The position numbers and the translations under genes are program-made. Under the pieces are notes generated by a model. The model did no database searches. It saw only the letters and a list, made by a program, of their open reading frames with translations, and had not been told where the DNA came from. DNA of 64,000 nt from Pseudomonas oryzicola (GTDB lineage Bacteria > Pseudomonadota > Gammaproteobacteria > Pseudomonadales > Pseudomonadaceae), in the NCBI RefSeq assembly GCF_014269185.2, contig NZ_JABWRZ020000001.1, forward strand, positions 831,001 through 895,000, given 5' to 3'. Positions 20,189 to 31,412 of the stretch are shown here, piece after piece (position 1 is the first letter of the stretch; each line of letters opens with the position of its first letter).

Positions 20189-21205
20189 ATGACAACTGTG
20201 CAAGAAGCCGTGCCGAACCTGACACCTACCCAGGATGCCACCCAGCGCCCAGCGCCGAAGAAGGTGGAAGCCGGGGTCAAGTTGCGTGGCGCCGAAAAGG
20301 TTGCGCGCATCCCGGTGAAGATCATCCCCACCGACGAGCTGCCGAAGAAACCCGACTGGATCCGCGTGCGTATCCCGGTTTCGCCCGAGGTAGACCGCAT
20401 CAAGCAACTGCTGCGCAAGCACAAGCTGCACAGCGTGTGCGAAGAGGCGTCCTGCCCGAACCTGGGCGAGTGCTTCTCCGGTGGTACCGCGACCTTCATG
20501 ATCATGGGTGACATCTGCACCCGCCGCTGCCCGTTCTGCGACGTTGGCCATGGTCGGCCAAAGCCGCTGGACCTGGACGAGCCGAAGAACCTGGCTATCG
20601 CCATCGCCGACCTGCGCCTGAAGTACGTGGTGATCACTTCGGTGGACCGCGACGACCTGCGCGACGGCGGGGCCCAGCACTTCGCTGACTGCATCCGTGA
20701 AATCCGTGCGCTGTCGCCAGGCGTGCAGCTGGAAACCCTGGTGCCCGACTACCGTGGCCGCATGGACGTTGCCCTGGAGATCACCGCCCAACAGCCGCCG
20801 GATGTGTTCAACCACAACCTCGAGACCGTACCACGCCTGTACAAGGCCGCGCGTCCGGGCTCGGACTACGACTGGTCGCTGGACCTGCTGCAGAAATTCA
20901 AGCAGCTGGTGCCGCACGTTCCGACCAAGTCGGGCCTGATGCTGGGCCTGGGCGAGACCGACGACGAAGTGATCGAGGTGATGCAGCGCATGCGCGAGCA
21001 TGACATCGACATGCTCACCCTCGGCCAGTACCTGCAGCCATCGCGCAGCCACCTGCCGGTGCAGCGTTTCGTCCACCCGGACACCTTCGCCTGGTTCGCC
21101 GAGGAAGGTTACAAGATGGGCTTCAAGAACGTCGCTTCCGGGCCGCTGGTGCGTTCTTCCTACCACGCTGACCAACAGGCCCACGAGGCCAAGATCAAGC
21201 TCTGA
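20189..21205 (+). CDS. lipA: Lipoyl synthase
   Basis: Radical-SAM enzyme that inserts two sulfurs into the octanoyl group. 338 residues. The auxiliary iron-sulfur cluster cysteines (Cys84, 89, 95 in [12 protein letters not shown]) and the radical-SAM cluster (Cys110, 114, 117 in CTRRCPFC) are intact, and the C-terminal Ser ligand lies in RSSYHAD. Two bases separate it from the lipB stop. Confidence 0.98.
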   Translation: MTTVQEAVPNLTPTQDATQRPAPKKVEAGVKLRGAEKVARIPVKIIPTDELPKKPDWIRVRIPVSPEVDRIKQLLRKHKLHSVCEEASCPNLGECFSGGTATFMIMGDICTRRCPFCDVGHGRPKPLDLDEPKNLAIAIADLRLKYVVITSVDRDDLRDGGAQHFADCIREIRALSPGVQLETLVPDYRGRMDVALEITAQQPPDVFNHNLETVPRLYKAARPGSDYDWSLDLLQKFKQLVPHVPTKSGLMLGLGETDDEVIEVMQRMREHDIDMLTLGQYLQPSRSHLPVQRFVHPDTFAWFAEEGYKMGFKNVASGPLVRSSYHADQQAHEAKIKL

Positions 21206-21223
21206 TCAAAGGTTGGGCCACAC

Positions 21224-21260
21224 ATGCCGATGCGCGCCGAAAGGCGCCATCGGCATTTTT
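21224..21260 (+). terminator. Strong terminator after lipA
   Basis: ATGCCGATG plus GCGCC (21224-21238, one bulged C) pairs with GGCGCCATCGGCAT (21243-21256) around a GAAA tetraloop, followed by TTTTT. It closes the lipoate unit. Confidence 0.85.
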
Positions 21261-21337
21261 GTTGATGGGGTTTCCTGCTGGCCGAGGTCGCTCCGCAGCG
21301 GCAGAATCGGGCCCCCAGGACCTGCAAGGAGTTGCAT

Positions 21338-22276
21338 GTGAATTGCCTTGAGCGTACCGAACCTTGCTTGCCGATGGCGTTGCCGCACGACGCCTGCTTT
21401 GCCATCGTCGCGCCCGCCGGCCCGGCCCGGCTGGATACCCAGAAGGCCACCCGGTGGTTTGCCGAGCGTGGCTACCGTTGCCGGATCTACCCGGGAGCTC
21501 TGCAGGCGCAAGGATACCTGGCAGGCGTAGACCAGCAGCGCTTGCAAGACCTGCATGACGCTTTCGCCGACCCGGCGATCGACGCCATCCTGTGCATGCG
21601 TGGGGGGTATGGCAGCATGCGCCTGCTCGACCGGCTCGATTTCGAGCTGATCCGGCACAACCCCAAGCCGCTGATCGGCTACAGCGACATCACCGCGCTG
21701 CACACGGCCATTTACCGCAGGACCGGGCTGGTCACCTTCCATGGCGGAATGCTCAATGCAGACCTGTTGGGTGCCAAGCAGCAACCGACCGAGGCTTCGC
21801 TGCTGGCGCAGCTGGGTGGGCAGGTGCGCAGCGGCGAGCCAATCGCGCACCCGGCCGGCTACGCTTTGACCTGTGTACAGCCGGGTGTGGCCAGCGGGCC
21901 GCTACTAGGTGGCAACCTGTCGATGCTGGGGGCGACCTTGGGGACGATTGCCGAGTTGGATACCAAGGGTTGCATCCTGTTCATCGAGGACGTCAACGAG
22001 CCGCTGTACCGGGTAGACCGCCTGCTGACCCAGCTGCGCCTGGCGGGCAAGCTGGAGGGGATCGCGGGCGTGCTGGTGGGGGATTTTGCCGGGATTACCA
22101 CGGTGGCGCTGACGCCGTTGCTGCAGGACATCTTCGGGCCGCTGGGCGTGCCGGTGCTGGCCGGGTGGCGCAGTGGGCATTGTGATCCGAATGTGTGCTT
22201 GCCGCTGGGGGCCAGGGTGCGGCTGGATAGTGTTCAGCAAGCATTGTTACTGCAGCAGGATCTGTTCAAGGCTTGA
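21338..22276 (+). CDS. ldcA: Muramoyltetrapeptide (LD-) carboxypeptidase
   Basis: Cytoplasmic serine peptidase of the S66 family that removes the terminal D-Ala from recycled tetrapeptides. 312 residues from the GTG at 21338, chosen because AAGGA (21326-21330) is well spaced; an ATG at 21374 is also possible. The nucleophile is the Ser in MRGGYGSMRLLDR; the Glu and His of the triad lie in FIEDVNEPLYRVDRLL and RSGHCDPN. It faces the transglycosylase gene convergently. Confidence 0.92.
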   Translation: MNCLERTEPCLPMALPHDACFAIVAPAGPARLDTQKATRWFAERGYRCRIYPGALQAQGYLAGVDQQRLQDLHDAFADPAIDAILCMRGGYGSMRLLDRLDFELIRHNPKPLIGYSDITALHTAIYRRTGLVTFHGGMLNADLLGAKQQPTEASLLAQLGGQVRSGEPIAHPAGYALTCVQPGVASGPLLGGNLSMLGATLGTIAELDTKGCILFIEDVNEPLYRVDRLLTQLRLAGKLEGIAGVLVGDFAGITTVALTPLLQDIFGPLGVPVLAGWRSGHCDPNVCLPLGARVRLDSVQQALLLQQDLFKA

Positions 22277-22282
22277 TTGTCG

Positions 22283-22301
22283 GGGGCCGCACAGCGGCCC
22301 C
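22283..22301. terminator. Shared hairpin between convergent genes
   Basis: GGGGCCGC (22283-22290) pairs with GCGGCCCC (22294-22301) across a 3-base loop in the 32-base gap between ldcA and the convergent transglycosylase gene. No strong T-tract on either side. Confidence 0.5.
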
Positions 22302-22308
22302 AGGTTCC

Positions 22309-23625
22309 TTACTGTTGACGCAGGCTCTCGAGCAGCTTATGGGTCGGGTACCCATCCGCCGGCCACCCCAGCCCCTGCTGGGCGTTGCGGATCGCCTTGC
22401 GGGTGTTGGCGCCAATGATGCCGTCAGGGTTCCCGGCTTCATGCCCATTGCTGTTCAACAGGTTCTGTAGCTCCATGCGCTCGCTGCGGCTGAGCGGCAG
22501 GTCTTCCTTCGGCCAGCTGCCAGCGATGAAGCCCCAGCCAGTGAAGCGGTCCCCTAGCAGGCTCACTGCCAGCGCATACGACGACGAGTTGTTGTACTTG
22601 AGGATGGCGCGGAAGTTGTCCAGTACCAGAAACGCCGGGCCTCGCGCGCCTGCTGGCAGCAGCAGGGCGGCAGACAGCTGGTCGCTGCCCACCGGCAGTT
22701 GCGTCCCCGCTGGCAGTTTCACGCCCTGCGCCAACCACTCGCTTACTGGCTTGCGCAGTGCGCCATCGGCTTGCCAGTAATCGAAGCCTGCTGGCACCTG
22801 CACCTCGAAGCCCCAAGGCTGGCCACGCTTCCAGCCCGAACTCTGCAGGTAATGCGCAGTCGAGGCCAGGGCATCCGGGGTGCTGTTCCAGATGTCACGG
22901 CGGCCGTCACCGTCGAAGTCCACGGCATGGGTGTTGTAGGTGGTCGGGATGAACTGGGTCTGGCCCATGGCGCCGGCCCACGAGCCACGCATGGCCTCAG
23001 GCTGGATGTCGCCATGCTGGATGATCTGCAGCGCGGCGATCAGCTGGTCCTGGGCAAATTGTGGGCGACGGCCTTCATAGGCCAGGGTGGCCAGCGAGCG
23101 GATGACCGACTTGTTGCCCTGGAACTGGCCGAAGTTGCTTTCCATGCCCCACACTGCAACCAGCACCTGGCGGTCGACGCCATAGCGCTGCTCGATTAGG
23201 GTGAGCAAGTCTGCATGCTGTTCCAGCAGTTTTTTGCCATTGCGTACGCGCAGCGGTGACAAGGCGCCTTCGAGGTATTCCCACACCGGGCGGGTGAATT
23301 CCGGCTGGCTGCGGTCGGCCTTGATCACGTCCATGTCAGGGGTGATACCGAGGAATGCGCGGTCGAAGGTATCCGGCGAAATACCGGCTTGCAGGGCTTG
23401 CTGGCGGAAACCAGCCTGCCATTGCGCGAAGGTTTGCAGAGGCTGGATTTCAGTGCTGACGTCGGGCGTGGTGCCGGGCAGGGTTACCACCGGGGCTGGC
23501 TGGGCGGGAGCCAGCGGCAGGGCATCGGCGGCGGTGGGCTTTTCTGCGCAGGCCACGAGCAGGATGAAACTGGAGGCCGCGAGCAACTGACGGGTTTTCC
23601 AGCGGGGGAGAAGACTGAGAAGCAT
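22309..23625 (-). CDS. MltB-family lytic transglycosylase, lipoprotein with peptidoglycan-binding domain
   Basis: 438 residues. Lipobox LVAC puts the lipidated Cys at 26. The transglycosylase domain has the catalytic Glu162 in VWGMESNFGQF and GSWAGAMGQTQFIPTTY plus DFDGDGRRDIWNSTPDAL. The C-terminal 60 residues are a peptidoglycan-binding domain (LQNLLNSNGHEAGNPDG...). It differs from the mltB at 15.7 kb by having this domain and a lipid anchor, and resembles the SltB-type enzymes of pseudomonads. Confidence 0.92.
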   Translation of the reverse strand: MLLSLLPRWKTRQLLAASSFILLVACAEKPTAADALPLAPAQPAPVVTLPGTTPDVSTEIQPLQTFAQWQAGFRQQALQAGISPDTFDRAFLGITPDMDVIKADRSQPEFTRPVWEYLEGALSPLRVRNGKKLLEQHADLLTLIEQRYGVDRQVLVAVWGMESNFGQFQGNKSVIRSLATLAYEGRRPQFAQDQLIAALQIIQHGDIQPEAMRGSWAGAMGQTQFIPTTYNTHAVDFDGDGRRDIWNSTPDALASTAHYLQSSGWKRGQPWGFEVQVPAGFDYWQADGALRKPVSEWLAQGVKLPAGTQLPVGSDQLSAALLLPAGARGPAFLVLDNFRAILKYNNSSSYALAVSLLGDRFTGWGFIAGSWPKEDLPLSRSERMELQNLLNSNGHEAGNPDGIIGANTRKAIRNAQQGLGWPADGYPTHKLLESLRQQ

Positions 23626-23685
23626 GCACAGATCCAGAATTGCAGGTCAGGTGACGACCATATCATGCCTGCGCTTTCGATGCTT

Positions 23686-23850
23686 TCATGCGGCCAAAAA
23701 GTACGAAGCCTCCCAATCTCTCGATTGGAAGGCTTCGCGGCGGTAGCTGCCTTTGCCCTTGTTGGGTCGTTCCTGCCGGCAGCGGAACAGGGGCTGGGCG
23801 ACGATGGACTTGGCCTTGTTGGGGCCGTGTTTTTTCGGCTTTTTGCTCAT
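23686..23850 (-). CDS. arfA: Alternative ribosome-rescue factor A
   Basis: 54 codons from the ATG at 23848-23850 (MSKKPKKHGPNKAK). ArfA recruits RF2 to ribosomes stalled on nonstop mRNA when tmRNA is overwhelmed. The core features match E. coli ArfA: a basic N-terminus, PLFR, NKGKGSYRR and WEAS near the end. A terminator hairpin lies inside codons about 38-49, so most transcripts should end before the stop codon (see the terminator entry). The identification rests on motif similarity; the short length makes it less certain than larger genes. Confidence 0.85.
   Translation of the reverse strand: MSKKPKKHGPNKAKSIVAQPLFRCRQERPNKGKGSYRREAFQSRDWEASYFLAA
23696..23737 (-). terminator. Intragenic Rho-independent terminator inside arfA
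   Basis: On the minus strand the arms 23737-23723 (CGAAGCCTTCCAATC) and 23718-23704 (GATTGGGAGGCTTCG) form a 15-bp stem with one G-U pair and a 4-base loop, then a T5 tract at 23700-23696. The stop codon is further on, at 23688-23686. A transcript ended at the T-tract has no stop codon, which in E. coli arfA makes the protein a tmRNA target so that it accumulates only when trans-translation fails. Confidence 0.85.
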
Positions 23851-23939
23851 GGCGGGGTTCCCCGGTTGGGTGGTTTTCGCGAGGCACTGTAGGGCCCTGG
23901 GCAACCGGGGGCCAATTGATTGTGTATATGGTCCGAGGC

Positions 23940-24020
23940 CCAGTCGCCAGTAAGCCAGCTCCCACAGCACAGCCTCCGAGCCCATGCTATCCCTGTGGGG
24001 GCTGGCTTACCGGCGACTGG
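23940..24020. repeat. Paired REP palindrome between arfA and holA
   Basis: Arms 23940-23967 and 23993-24020 (28 bases each, near-perfect inverted repeats with loop of 25) containing CAGTCGCC and AAGCCAGCTCCCACAG. The sequence differs from the CGCGGGCACGCCCG type after rlpA, so it is a second REP subfamily. It lies just downstream of the holA 3' end. Confidence 0.8.
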
Positions 24021-24031
24021 ACCTTTGAATG

Positions 24032-25069
24032 TTACTCGGGGGGAAGCGCCAAGCGCTGGCCGGCCATCAGCAGCGACAAGCGCGCCAGGCCGGTCCAGGG
24101 CGAGCCCTCGGCCTGCCCCTTGATCTGCGCATCGATGCGCTGGGCGTCCTGCAGCAACTGCGCCCAGCGCTGTGCCGACAGGCGCTGCAGGGCTTTGCTG
24201 ACCAGTGGTCGGCGTTTATCCCAGATCGGCGGGCGGGCCTGGCTGAAGGCCTTGTCCAGCGGTACGCCCTGGCTGAATTGCTGGGCCAGCCCGGCCAGCT
24301 GACGCAACTCACGGGCCAGGGCCCAGAGAATCACTGGCGGCTCCACGCCTTCGCCACGCAGGCCTTCGAGCATGCGCAGGGCATGCGCGGCTTCGCCATT
24401 GAGAATGGCATCGACCAGGCCGAAGACATCGAAGCGGGCACTGTCGGCAACGGCGGCCTGCACGGTCTCCACGGTGATCTGGTTGCCTTCGGCCAGCAGC
24501 TTGAGCTTCTCGATCTCTTGCGCGGCGGCCAGCAGGTTGCCCTCGACACGTGCGGCGATCAGGTCGACGGCGTCCCGCTGTGCCGACAGGCCGGCCTGCT
24601 GCAGGCGCTGGTTGATCCACTGTGGCAGCTGGTGCACATCCACCGGCCAGATCTGAATGAACTGGCAATGAGGGCCTTCTATCAGCGCCTTGCCCCACTT
24701 GGTCTTCTGTGCGCTGCCGTCGAGCTTGGGCAGGCTGACCAGCAGCAGGGTGTCCTCGGCGGGGTTGGCGCAGTATTCCATCAGCGCAGCAGCGCCCTTG
24801 TCACCGGGCTTGCCCGAAGGAAGGCGCAATTCCAGCAGGCGACGTTGGGCGAACAGCGACAGGCTGGCACCGGCCTGGAGCAGGGTACCCCAGTCGAAGT
24901 TGGCGTCGGCACTGAATACTTGGCGTTCGTCGAAGCCCTGCTGGCGTGCGGCGTTGCGGATGGCGTCGGCGGCTTCCTGGCACAGCAGCGGGTCGTCGCC
25001 GCTGACCACGTAGACCGGTGCCAGGGCGCCTTGCAGGTGCTTGCTGAGTTGGGCGGGGGCGAGCTTCAT
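24032..25069 (-). CDS. holA: DNA polymerase III delta subunit
   Basis: Clamp-loader subunit that opens the beta ring. 345 residues from the ATG at 25067-25069 (MKLAPAQLSKHLQ); an upstream ATG six codons earlier is less likely. PVYVVSGDDPLLCQEAADAIR begins the AAA-like domain I. It follows lptE by 39 bases in the leuS-lptE-holA order conserved in Gammaproteobacteria. Confidence 0.96.
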   Translation of the reverse strand: MKLAPAQLSKHLQGALAPVYVVSGDDPLLCQEAADAIRNAARQQGFDERQVFSADANFDWGTLLQAGASLSLFAQRRLLELRLPSGKPGDKGAAALMEYCANPAEDTLLLVSLPKLDGSAQKTKWGKALIEGPHCQFIQIWPVDVHQLPQWINQRLQQAGLSAQRDAVDLIAARVEGNLLAAAQEIEKLKLLAEGNQITVETVQAAVADSARFDVFGLVDAILNGEAAHALRMLEGLRGEGVEPPVILWALARELRQLAGLAQQFSQGVPLDKAFSQARPPIWDKRRPLVSKALQRLSAQRWAQLLQDAQRIDAQIKGQAEGSPWTGLARLSLLMAGQRLALPPE

Positions 25070-25108
25070 GGGGAACAGGCGGGGCACCCGAGGGTACCCC
25101 GCTCGGGC

Positions 25109-25714
25109 TTAGTTGCCCGGTACTTCCAGTGGCGATTGCTGAGGCGTTTCGGCCTGCTGGCGGCGGGCAGCTTCCAGCGCGGCGGCTTCGGCCTTGGCAC
25201 GCTCGTCGGCTTGACGCTGCAGCTCGTCCAGCTGCGACGGGGTCAGCATCTGCAAGCGAACCATCATCGCATTGACCAGGTCGCGGCGCATTTCTTCACG
25301 AGCGCGGTTGGCTTCCTGCTCGGAGCCGGTGATGTTCGAGCCGTCACGCAGGTAGATCTTGCGTACCTCCAGCTTGTCGCTCATCAGTTCCAGGTTGTTC
25401 AGGCCCTGGATGCTGTAGTTCAGCACGGTGCTCAGCTCATACTCGGCGGTACGGTTGCCGCTGTTGTAGGTCGCCGAGCGCTCGCGCTCCTGCTCGTTGG
25501 TCAGCACCAGGCGGTACGGTGCGCCGGTGTGCACGTTGACGCCGCTGCGTTCCAGCGTTTCTCGCAGCTGGACCACGGTCGGGCCGTAGGCGTTGCGTGC
25601 GCTGACGTCCATTTCCTTCACGCTCAGCTCGGTGGAGCCGGTGCCGCGCAGCTGGAAACCGCAGGCGCTGAGCATGACCGCCAGGCCAATTACCAGCAAA
25701 TTGCGTTTGATCAT
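25109..25714 (-). CDS. lptE: LPS-assembly lipoprotein LptE
   Basis: Outer-membrane lipoprotein that plugs the LptD barrel during LPS export. 201 residues. Lipobox LSAC gives the lipidated Cys at 18, followed by GFQLRGTG, the usual LptE start. The C-terminal third is a glutamine- and alanine-rich helix (ADERAKAEAAALEAARRQQ) and is variable in the family. It sits between leuS and holA. Confidence 0.95.
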   Translation of the reverse strand: MIKRNLLVIGLAVMLSACGFQLRGTGSTELSVKEMDVSARNAYGPTVVQLRETLERSGVNVHTGAPYRLVLTNEQERERSATYNSGNRTAEYELSTVLNYSIQGLNNLELMSDKLEVRKIYLRDGSNITGSEQEANRAREEMRRDLVNAMMVRLQMLTPSQLDELQRQADERAKAEAAALEAARRQQAETPQQSPLEVPGN

Positions 25715-25741
25715 GTTGTTGCTCCCTTGTGGGCCTGTTCC

Positions 25742-25768
25742 GCCCGCCCGCAGTGGCTGCGGGCGGGC
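25742..25768 (-). other. Strong GC stem-loop between leuS and lptE
   Basis: GCCCGCCCGCAG and CTGCGGGCGGGC form a perfect 12-bp stem with a 3-base loop, 7 bases after the leuS stop. No T-tract follows on the minus strand, so it looks more like a processing or attenuation element that could lower lptE-holA expression relative to leuS than like a full terminator. Confidence 0.55.
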
Positions 25769-25775
25769 GTTGCCA

Positions 25776-28514
<2,739 letters not shown>

Positions 28515-28609
28515 CTAATGCCCGCTGGTCGCGGCACACGGCTGCTTTTCGCAACAACGCTAAGCTCAGGTGTGGGGGGAGATATTCTTATCTTCAATGA
28601 GGTGAACGG

Positions 28610-28924
28610 ATGGGAGAGACGCAGCTACCCGCAATCAAACCGGAGCTATACGAACGCCTGATCGACCGCCTTGGCCTGGCACTGGAAGTTGCCAGGACAT
28701 CGGTGCGATTGCGCGACGAGATGCCTGCTGAACTGGAGTTGCGTGGCCTGAGCCATGCGGAGTTCGAACTGATCAAGGCCTACCTGGATTCCCTCCCGGA
28801 GCGCCACAATGTCTGTGTCGGCAGTTACCCACAAGCGGAGCCGACATCGGCCAAGATCATCTGGCTCAAGGACAAGAAACGCACCGCCAGTTCGGCGAGA
28901 TCCAGGACGCTGCCGCATCGCTAG
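28610..28924 (+). CDS. Small conserved protein of unknown function
   Basis: 104 residues, soluble, no signal peptide or membrane helix. Mostly helical and charged, with RDEMPAELELRGLSHAEFEL and a basic C-terminus. I do not recognise a domain. AGGTGA precedes the start ATG at good spacing, and the gene is divergent from leuS in a 227-base gap. I would not assign a function. Confidence 0.65.
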   Translation: MGETQLPAIKPELYERLIDRLGLALEVARTSVRLRDEMPAELELRGLSHAEFELIKAYLDSLPERHNVCVGSYPQAEPTSAKIIWLKDKKRTASSARSRTLPHR

Positions 28925-28990
28925 CCGTTCAGGACGCCAGGCGCAGGCTATAGCGCGCCGGTTCTCAACACTCGCATATCTCATGATCGG

Positions 28991-29017
28991 CGCCGGCTGC
29001 AACCTTGTTGGCCGGCG
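28991..29017 (+). terminator. Candidate terminator before the ElyC-like gene
   Basis: CGCCGGC and CAAC pair with GTTG and GCCGGCG (11 bp, 2-base bulge, CTT loop), followed by a short mixed T-rich stretch. It would end the transcript of the small unknown protein. Confidence 0.4.
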
Positions 29018-29059
29018 TCGATCCTTCTAGGCTGCACGCCTGACCAGGAGGTGTGGCCG

Positions 29060-29821
29060 ATGGCGTTCCGATTCTTCCTCAAGCAATGGTTGATGCCGCC
29101 GGGCATCCTGTTCCTGCTGCTGTTGGCGGCATGGTGGTTGCGCGCGCGCCGTCCGCGGCTGGCCGCGTTGTGCTTTGCCGTGGGCCTGGCAGGCCTGTGG
29201 CTGATGAGCTTGCCGCTGGTAATGCAGCAAACGGCACGTGTGCTGGAAACGGAGCCGCCGCTGGCGGTGAATGACTGGGCGAGCCTGGCAAGCCGGGCAG
29301 ATGCCATCGTGGTGCTGGGGGCGGGGCGCGAACGTGGTGACCTGGCCTGGGGCGGTGGCGACCAGCCCACGGCCACCGCTTTGGAGCGCATGCGCCTTGC
29401 TGCACGGCTGGCCAAGGCCTCGGGCCTGCCGGTGCTGACCAGTGGCGGGCTGCACTACGGCTCGCCACCGAGTGAGGCACGCTTGATGGCCGATTGCTTG
29501 CAGGCAGATTTCGACGTGACGGTGAAGTGGCGGGAGGAAGCCAGCCGCACGACCTGGGAAAATGCCCGTTTTACGGCCAAGGTCCTGCAACCGTTGGGGA
29601 TACGCCGGGTGGTGCTGGTGACCCAGGCCTGGCACATGCAGCGTTCGCGCTGGAGCTTCGAGCAGGCGGGGTTCGTGGTGGTGCCGGCGCCGGTCGGGTT
29701 TCTTGGGCGCGAGCATGCGCGACCGTTTGCCGGGTTGCTGCCGGAAAGCCGGGCGATGTGGCAGAGCGGGCAGTTGCTCAATGAAGGGGTGGGGCTGGCA
29801 GGGTATCGGCTGTTCTATTGA
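29060..29821 (+). CDS. ElyC/YdcF-like DUF218 membrane protein
   Basis: 253 residues: two N-terminal membrane helices (about 12-28 and 33-52), then a DUF218 domain with VVLGAGRE, EARLMADCL, EEASRTTWENARF and VVLVTQAWHMQRS. ElyC of E. coli affects peptidoglycan synthesis and undecaprenyl-phosphate recycling. The ATG at 29060 is preferred to the GTG at 29051, which sits inside the AGGAGGT ribosome-binding site. Confidence 0.88.
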   Translation: MAFRFFLKQWLMPPGILFLLLLAAWWLRARRPRLAALCFAVGLAGLWLMSLPLVMQQTARVLETEPPLAVNDWASLASRADAIVVLGAGRERGDLAWGGGDQPTATALERMRLAARLAKASGLPVLTSGGLHYGSPPSEARLMADCLQADFDVTVKWREEASRTTWENARFTAKVLQPLGIRRVVLVTQAWHMQRSRWSFEQAGFVVVPAPVGFLGREHARPFAGLLPESRAMWQSGQLLNEGVGLAGYRLFY

Positions 29822-29828
29822 GCCTTGT

Positions 29829-29882
29829 AGCGCCTGTATCGGCCTCTCGCGGGCAAACCCGCGAGAGGCCGATACAGGCGCT
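29829..29882. repeat. Perfect 25-bp inverted repeat (REP-like) between elyC-like gene and lnt
   Basis: Arms 29829-29853 and 29858-29882 are exact reverse complements with a 4-base loop (CAAA). The core CTCGCGGGCAAACCCGCGAG is a P. putida REP half-site. It occupies nearly all of the 65-base gap between convergent genes and can act as a terminator for both. Confidence 0.85.
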
Positions 29883-29886
29883 ATCA

Positions 29887-31404
29887 TCAGACGGTCTTGG
29901 CAATACGCCCGGCCAGCAGTGCCCAGCCCAGCAGCAATGCACAGACAATCGCCAGCGGCCACGAGCGCCATTGCAGGTATGGCGTCAGCTGCTGCATCGG
30001 CACCACCTCGCCATACAGCACCGCCTGCTGGAACTGTGGAATCTGCGTGGTAATGCGGCCAAACGGGTCGATCAGCGCGGTCACACCATTGTTGGTGGCG
30101 CGGATCATCCAGCGCCCGGCCTCCAGCGCACGCATCTGCGCCATCTGCAGGTGTTGCAACGGGCCGATCGAGGTGCCGAACCAGGTGTCGTTGCTGATCG
30201 TCAGTAGCAGGTCGCTGCGGGCTGCCAGGCCTGCGGCGAATTCGGGGTAGACCACTTCATAGCAGATGTAAGGCGCTATCTGATAGCCCTTTGCCTGCAG
30301 TAGTGGCTGGTCCTCCGGGCCCCGAGCGAAGTCCGACATGGGCAGGTTGAAGAACTCGATCAGGCCGCGCAGCATGTCCTGCAGCGGTACGTACTCGCCA
30401 AACGGCACCAGCTTTTGCTTGAGGTAGGTGCCGTCGCCTTCACCGGTGACAGTGATGCCGTTGTAGTAGCGGCGCTGGTGGTGCACCACTTCACGCACTG
30501 GCACACCGGTGATCAGCGCCGAGTTTCGCCCGGCGGCGAAGCGGCCCATCACGTCGATATAACCCTGGGCCTGGTCCTTGAGCACGGGTACGGCGGTTTC
30601 TGGCCAGACCAGCAGGTCCACCGGCCGGGAGCTGAAGCTCAGGTCACGGTACAGCGCCAGTTGCGCATCGATATGTGCCGGGTCCCATTTCAGTTCCTGC
30701 TCGACGTTGCCCTGGATGGCTGCAACCTTCAACGGGTCGCCTGCCGGTTTGGTCCAGGCATGGCCCTTGAGTGCCAGGCCCAGTGCCCACGGCGCCAGCA
30801 ACAGCAGGCAGGCTACGACCAGGAAGGAGGGGCGCGTACGCAGGCGGTGCAGGTTGCACAGCAGGGCGGCACTCAGCGCCAGGGTGAAGGAGATCAGCCA
30901 GACGCCACCCAGCGGGGCCAGGCCGGCCAGCGGGCCGTCCAGCTGGCTATAGCCAGCGTACAACCAGGGGAAACCGGTCAGGAACCAGCCGCGGAAGGCC
31001 TCTTGCAACAGCCACAGGGCGGCGAAGCACAGGGCGTCGGCCAGCGGCGCTTCGTTACGCCGCAACCAGCGTGCCCACAGCCAGGTGGGCAGGGCGAAGA
31101 ACCAGGCAAGGGCGGCGAAGAACGCCAGCAGCAGCAGAATCGCCAGCAACGGCGAGGCGCCGCCGTAGGTGTTCATGCTGACGTAGATCCACCAGGTACC
31201 AGCGCCATACAGGCCGAAGCCGAACCACCAGCCACGCCACATGGCCTGGCGCGGGCTGAGCTCGCGCAGGCCAAGGTAGAGCAGGGCGATGGACAGCAAG
31301 GCCAGCGGCCAGATGTCGAATGGCGCCAGGGCCAGGAGAGTGGAAGCGCCGGCCACCAGGGCCAGCAGGTTACCGGGCCAGCCGGGGCGGGTGATCCAAC
31401 GCAT
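29887..31404 (-). CDS. lnt: Apolipoprotein N-acyltransferase
   Basis: Adds the third acyl chain to outer-membrane lipoproteins. 505 residues: about six N-terminal membrane helices, then a periplasmic nitrilase-like domain with the catalytic Glu in LLVWPETAVPV, Lys in KQKLVPFGEYVP and Cys in APYICYEVVYPE, then a final C-terminal membrane helix. It is the last gene of phoH-ybeY-corC-lnt and follows corC by 8 bases. Confidence 0.97.
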   Translation of the reverse strand: MRWITRPGWPGNLLALVAGASTLLALAPFDIWPLALLSIALLYLGLRELSPRQAMWRGWWFGFGLYGAGTWWIYVSMNTYGGASPLLAILLLLAFFAALAWFFALPTWLWARWLRRNEAPLADALCFAALWLLQEAFRGWFLTGFPWLYAGYSQLDGPLAGLAPLGGVWLISFTLALSAALLCNLHRLRTRPSFLVVACLLLLAPWALGLALKGHAWTKPAGDPLKVAAIQGNVEQELKWDPAHIDAQLALYRDLSFSSRPVDLLVWPETAVPVLKDQAQGYIDVMGRFAAGRNSALITGVPVREVVHHQRRYYNGITVTGEGDGTYLKQKLVPFGEYVPLQDMLRGLIEFFNLPMSDFARGPEDQPLLQAKGYQIAPYICYEVVYPEFAAGLAARSDLLLTISNDTWFGTSIGPLQHLQMAQMRALEAGRWMIRATNNGVTALIDPFGRITTQIPQFQQAVLYGEVVPMQQLTPYLQWRSWPLAIVCALLLGWALLAGRIAKTV

Positions 31405-31412
31405 GTTCGTCC

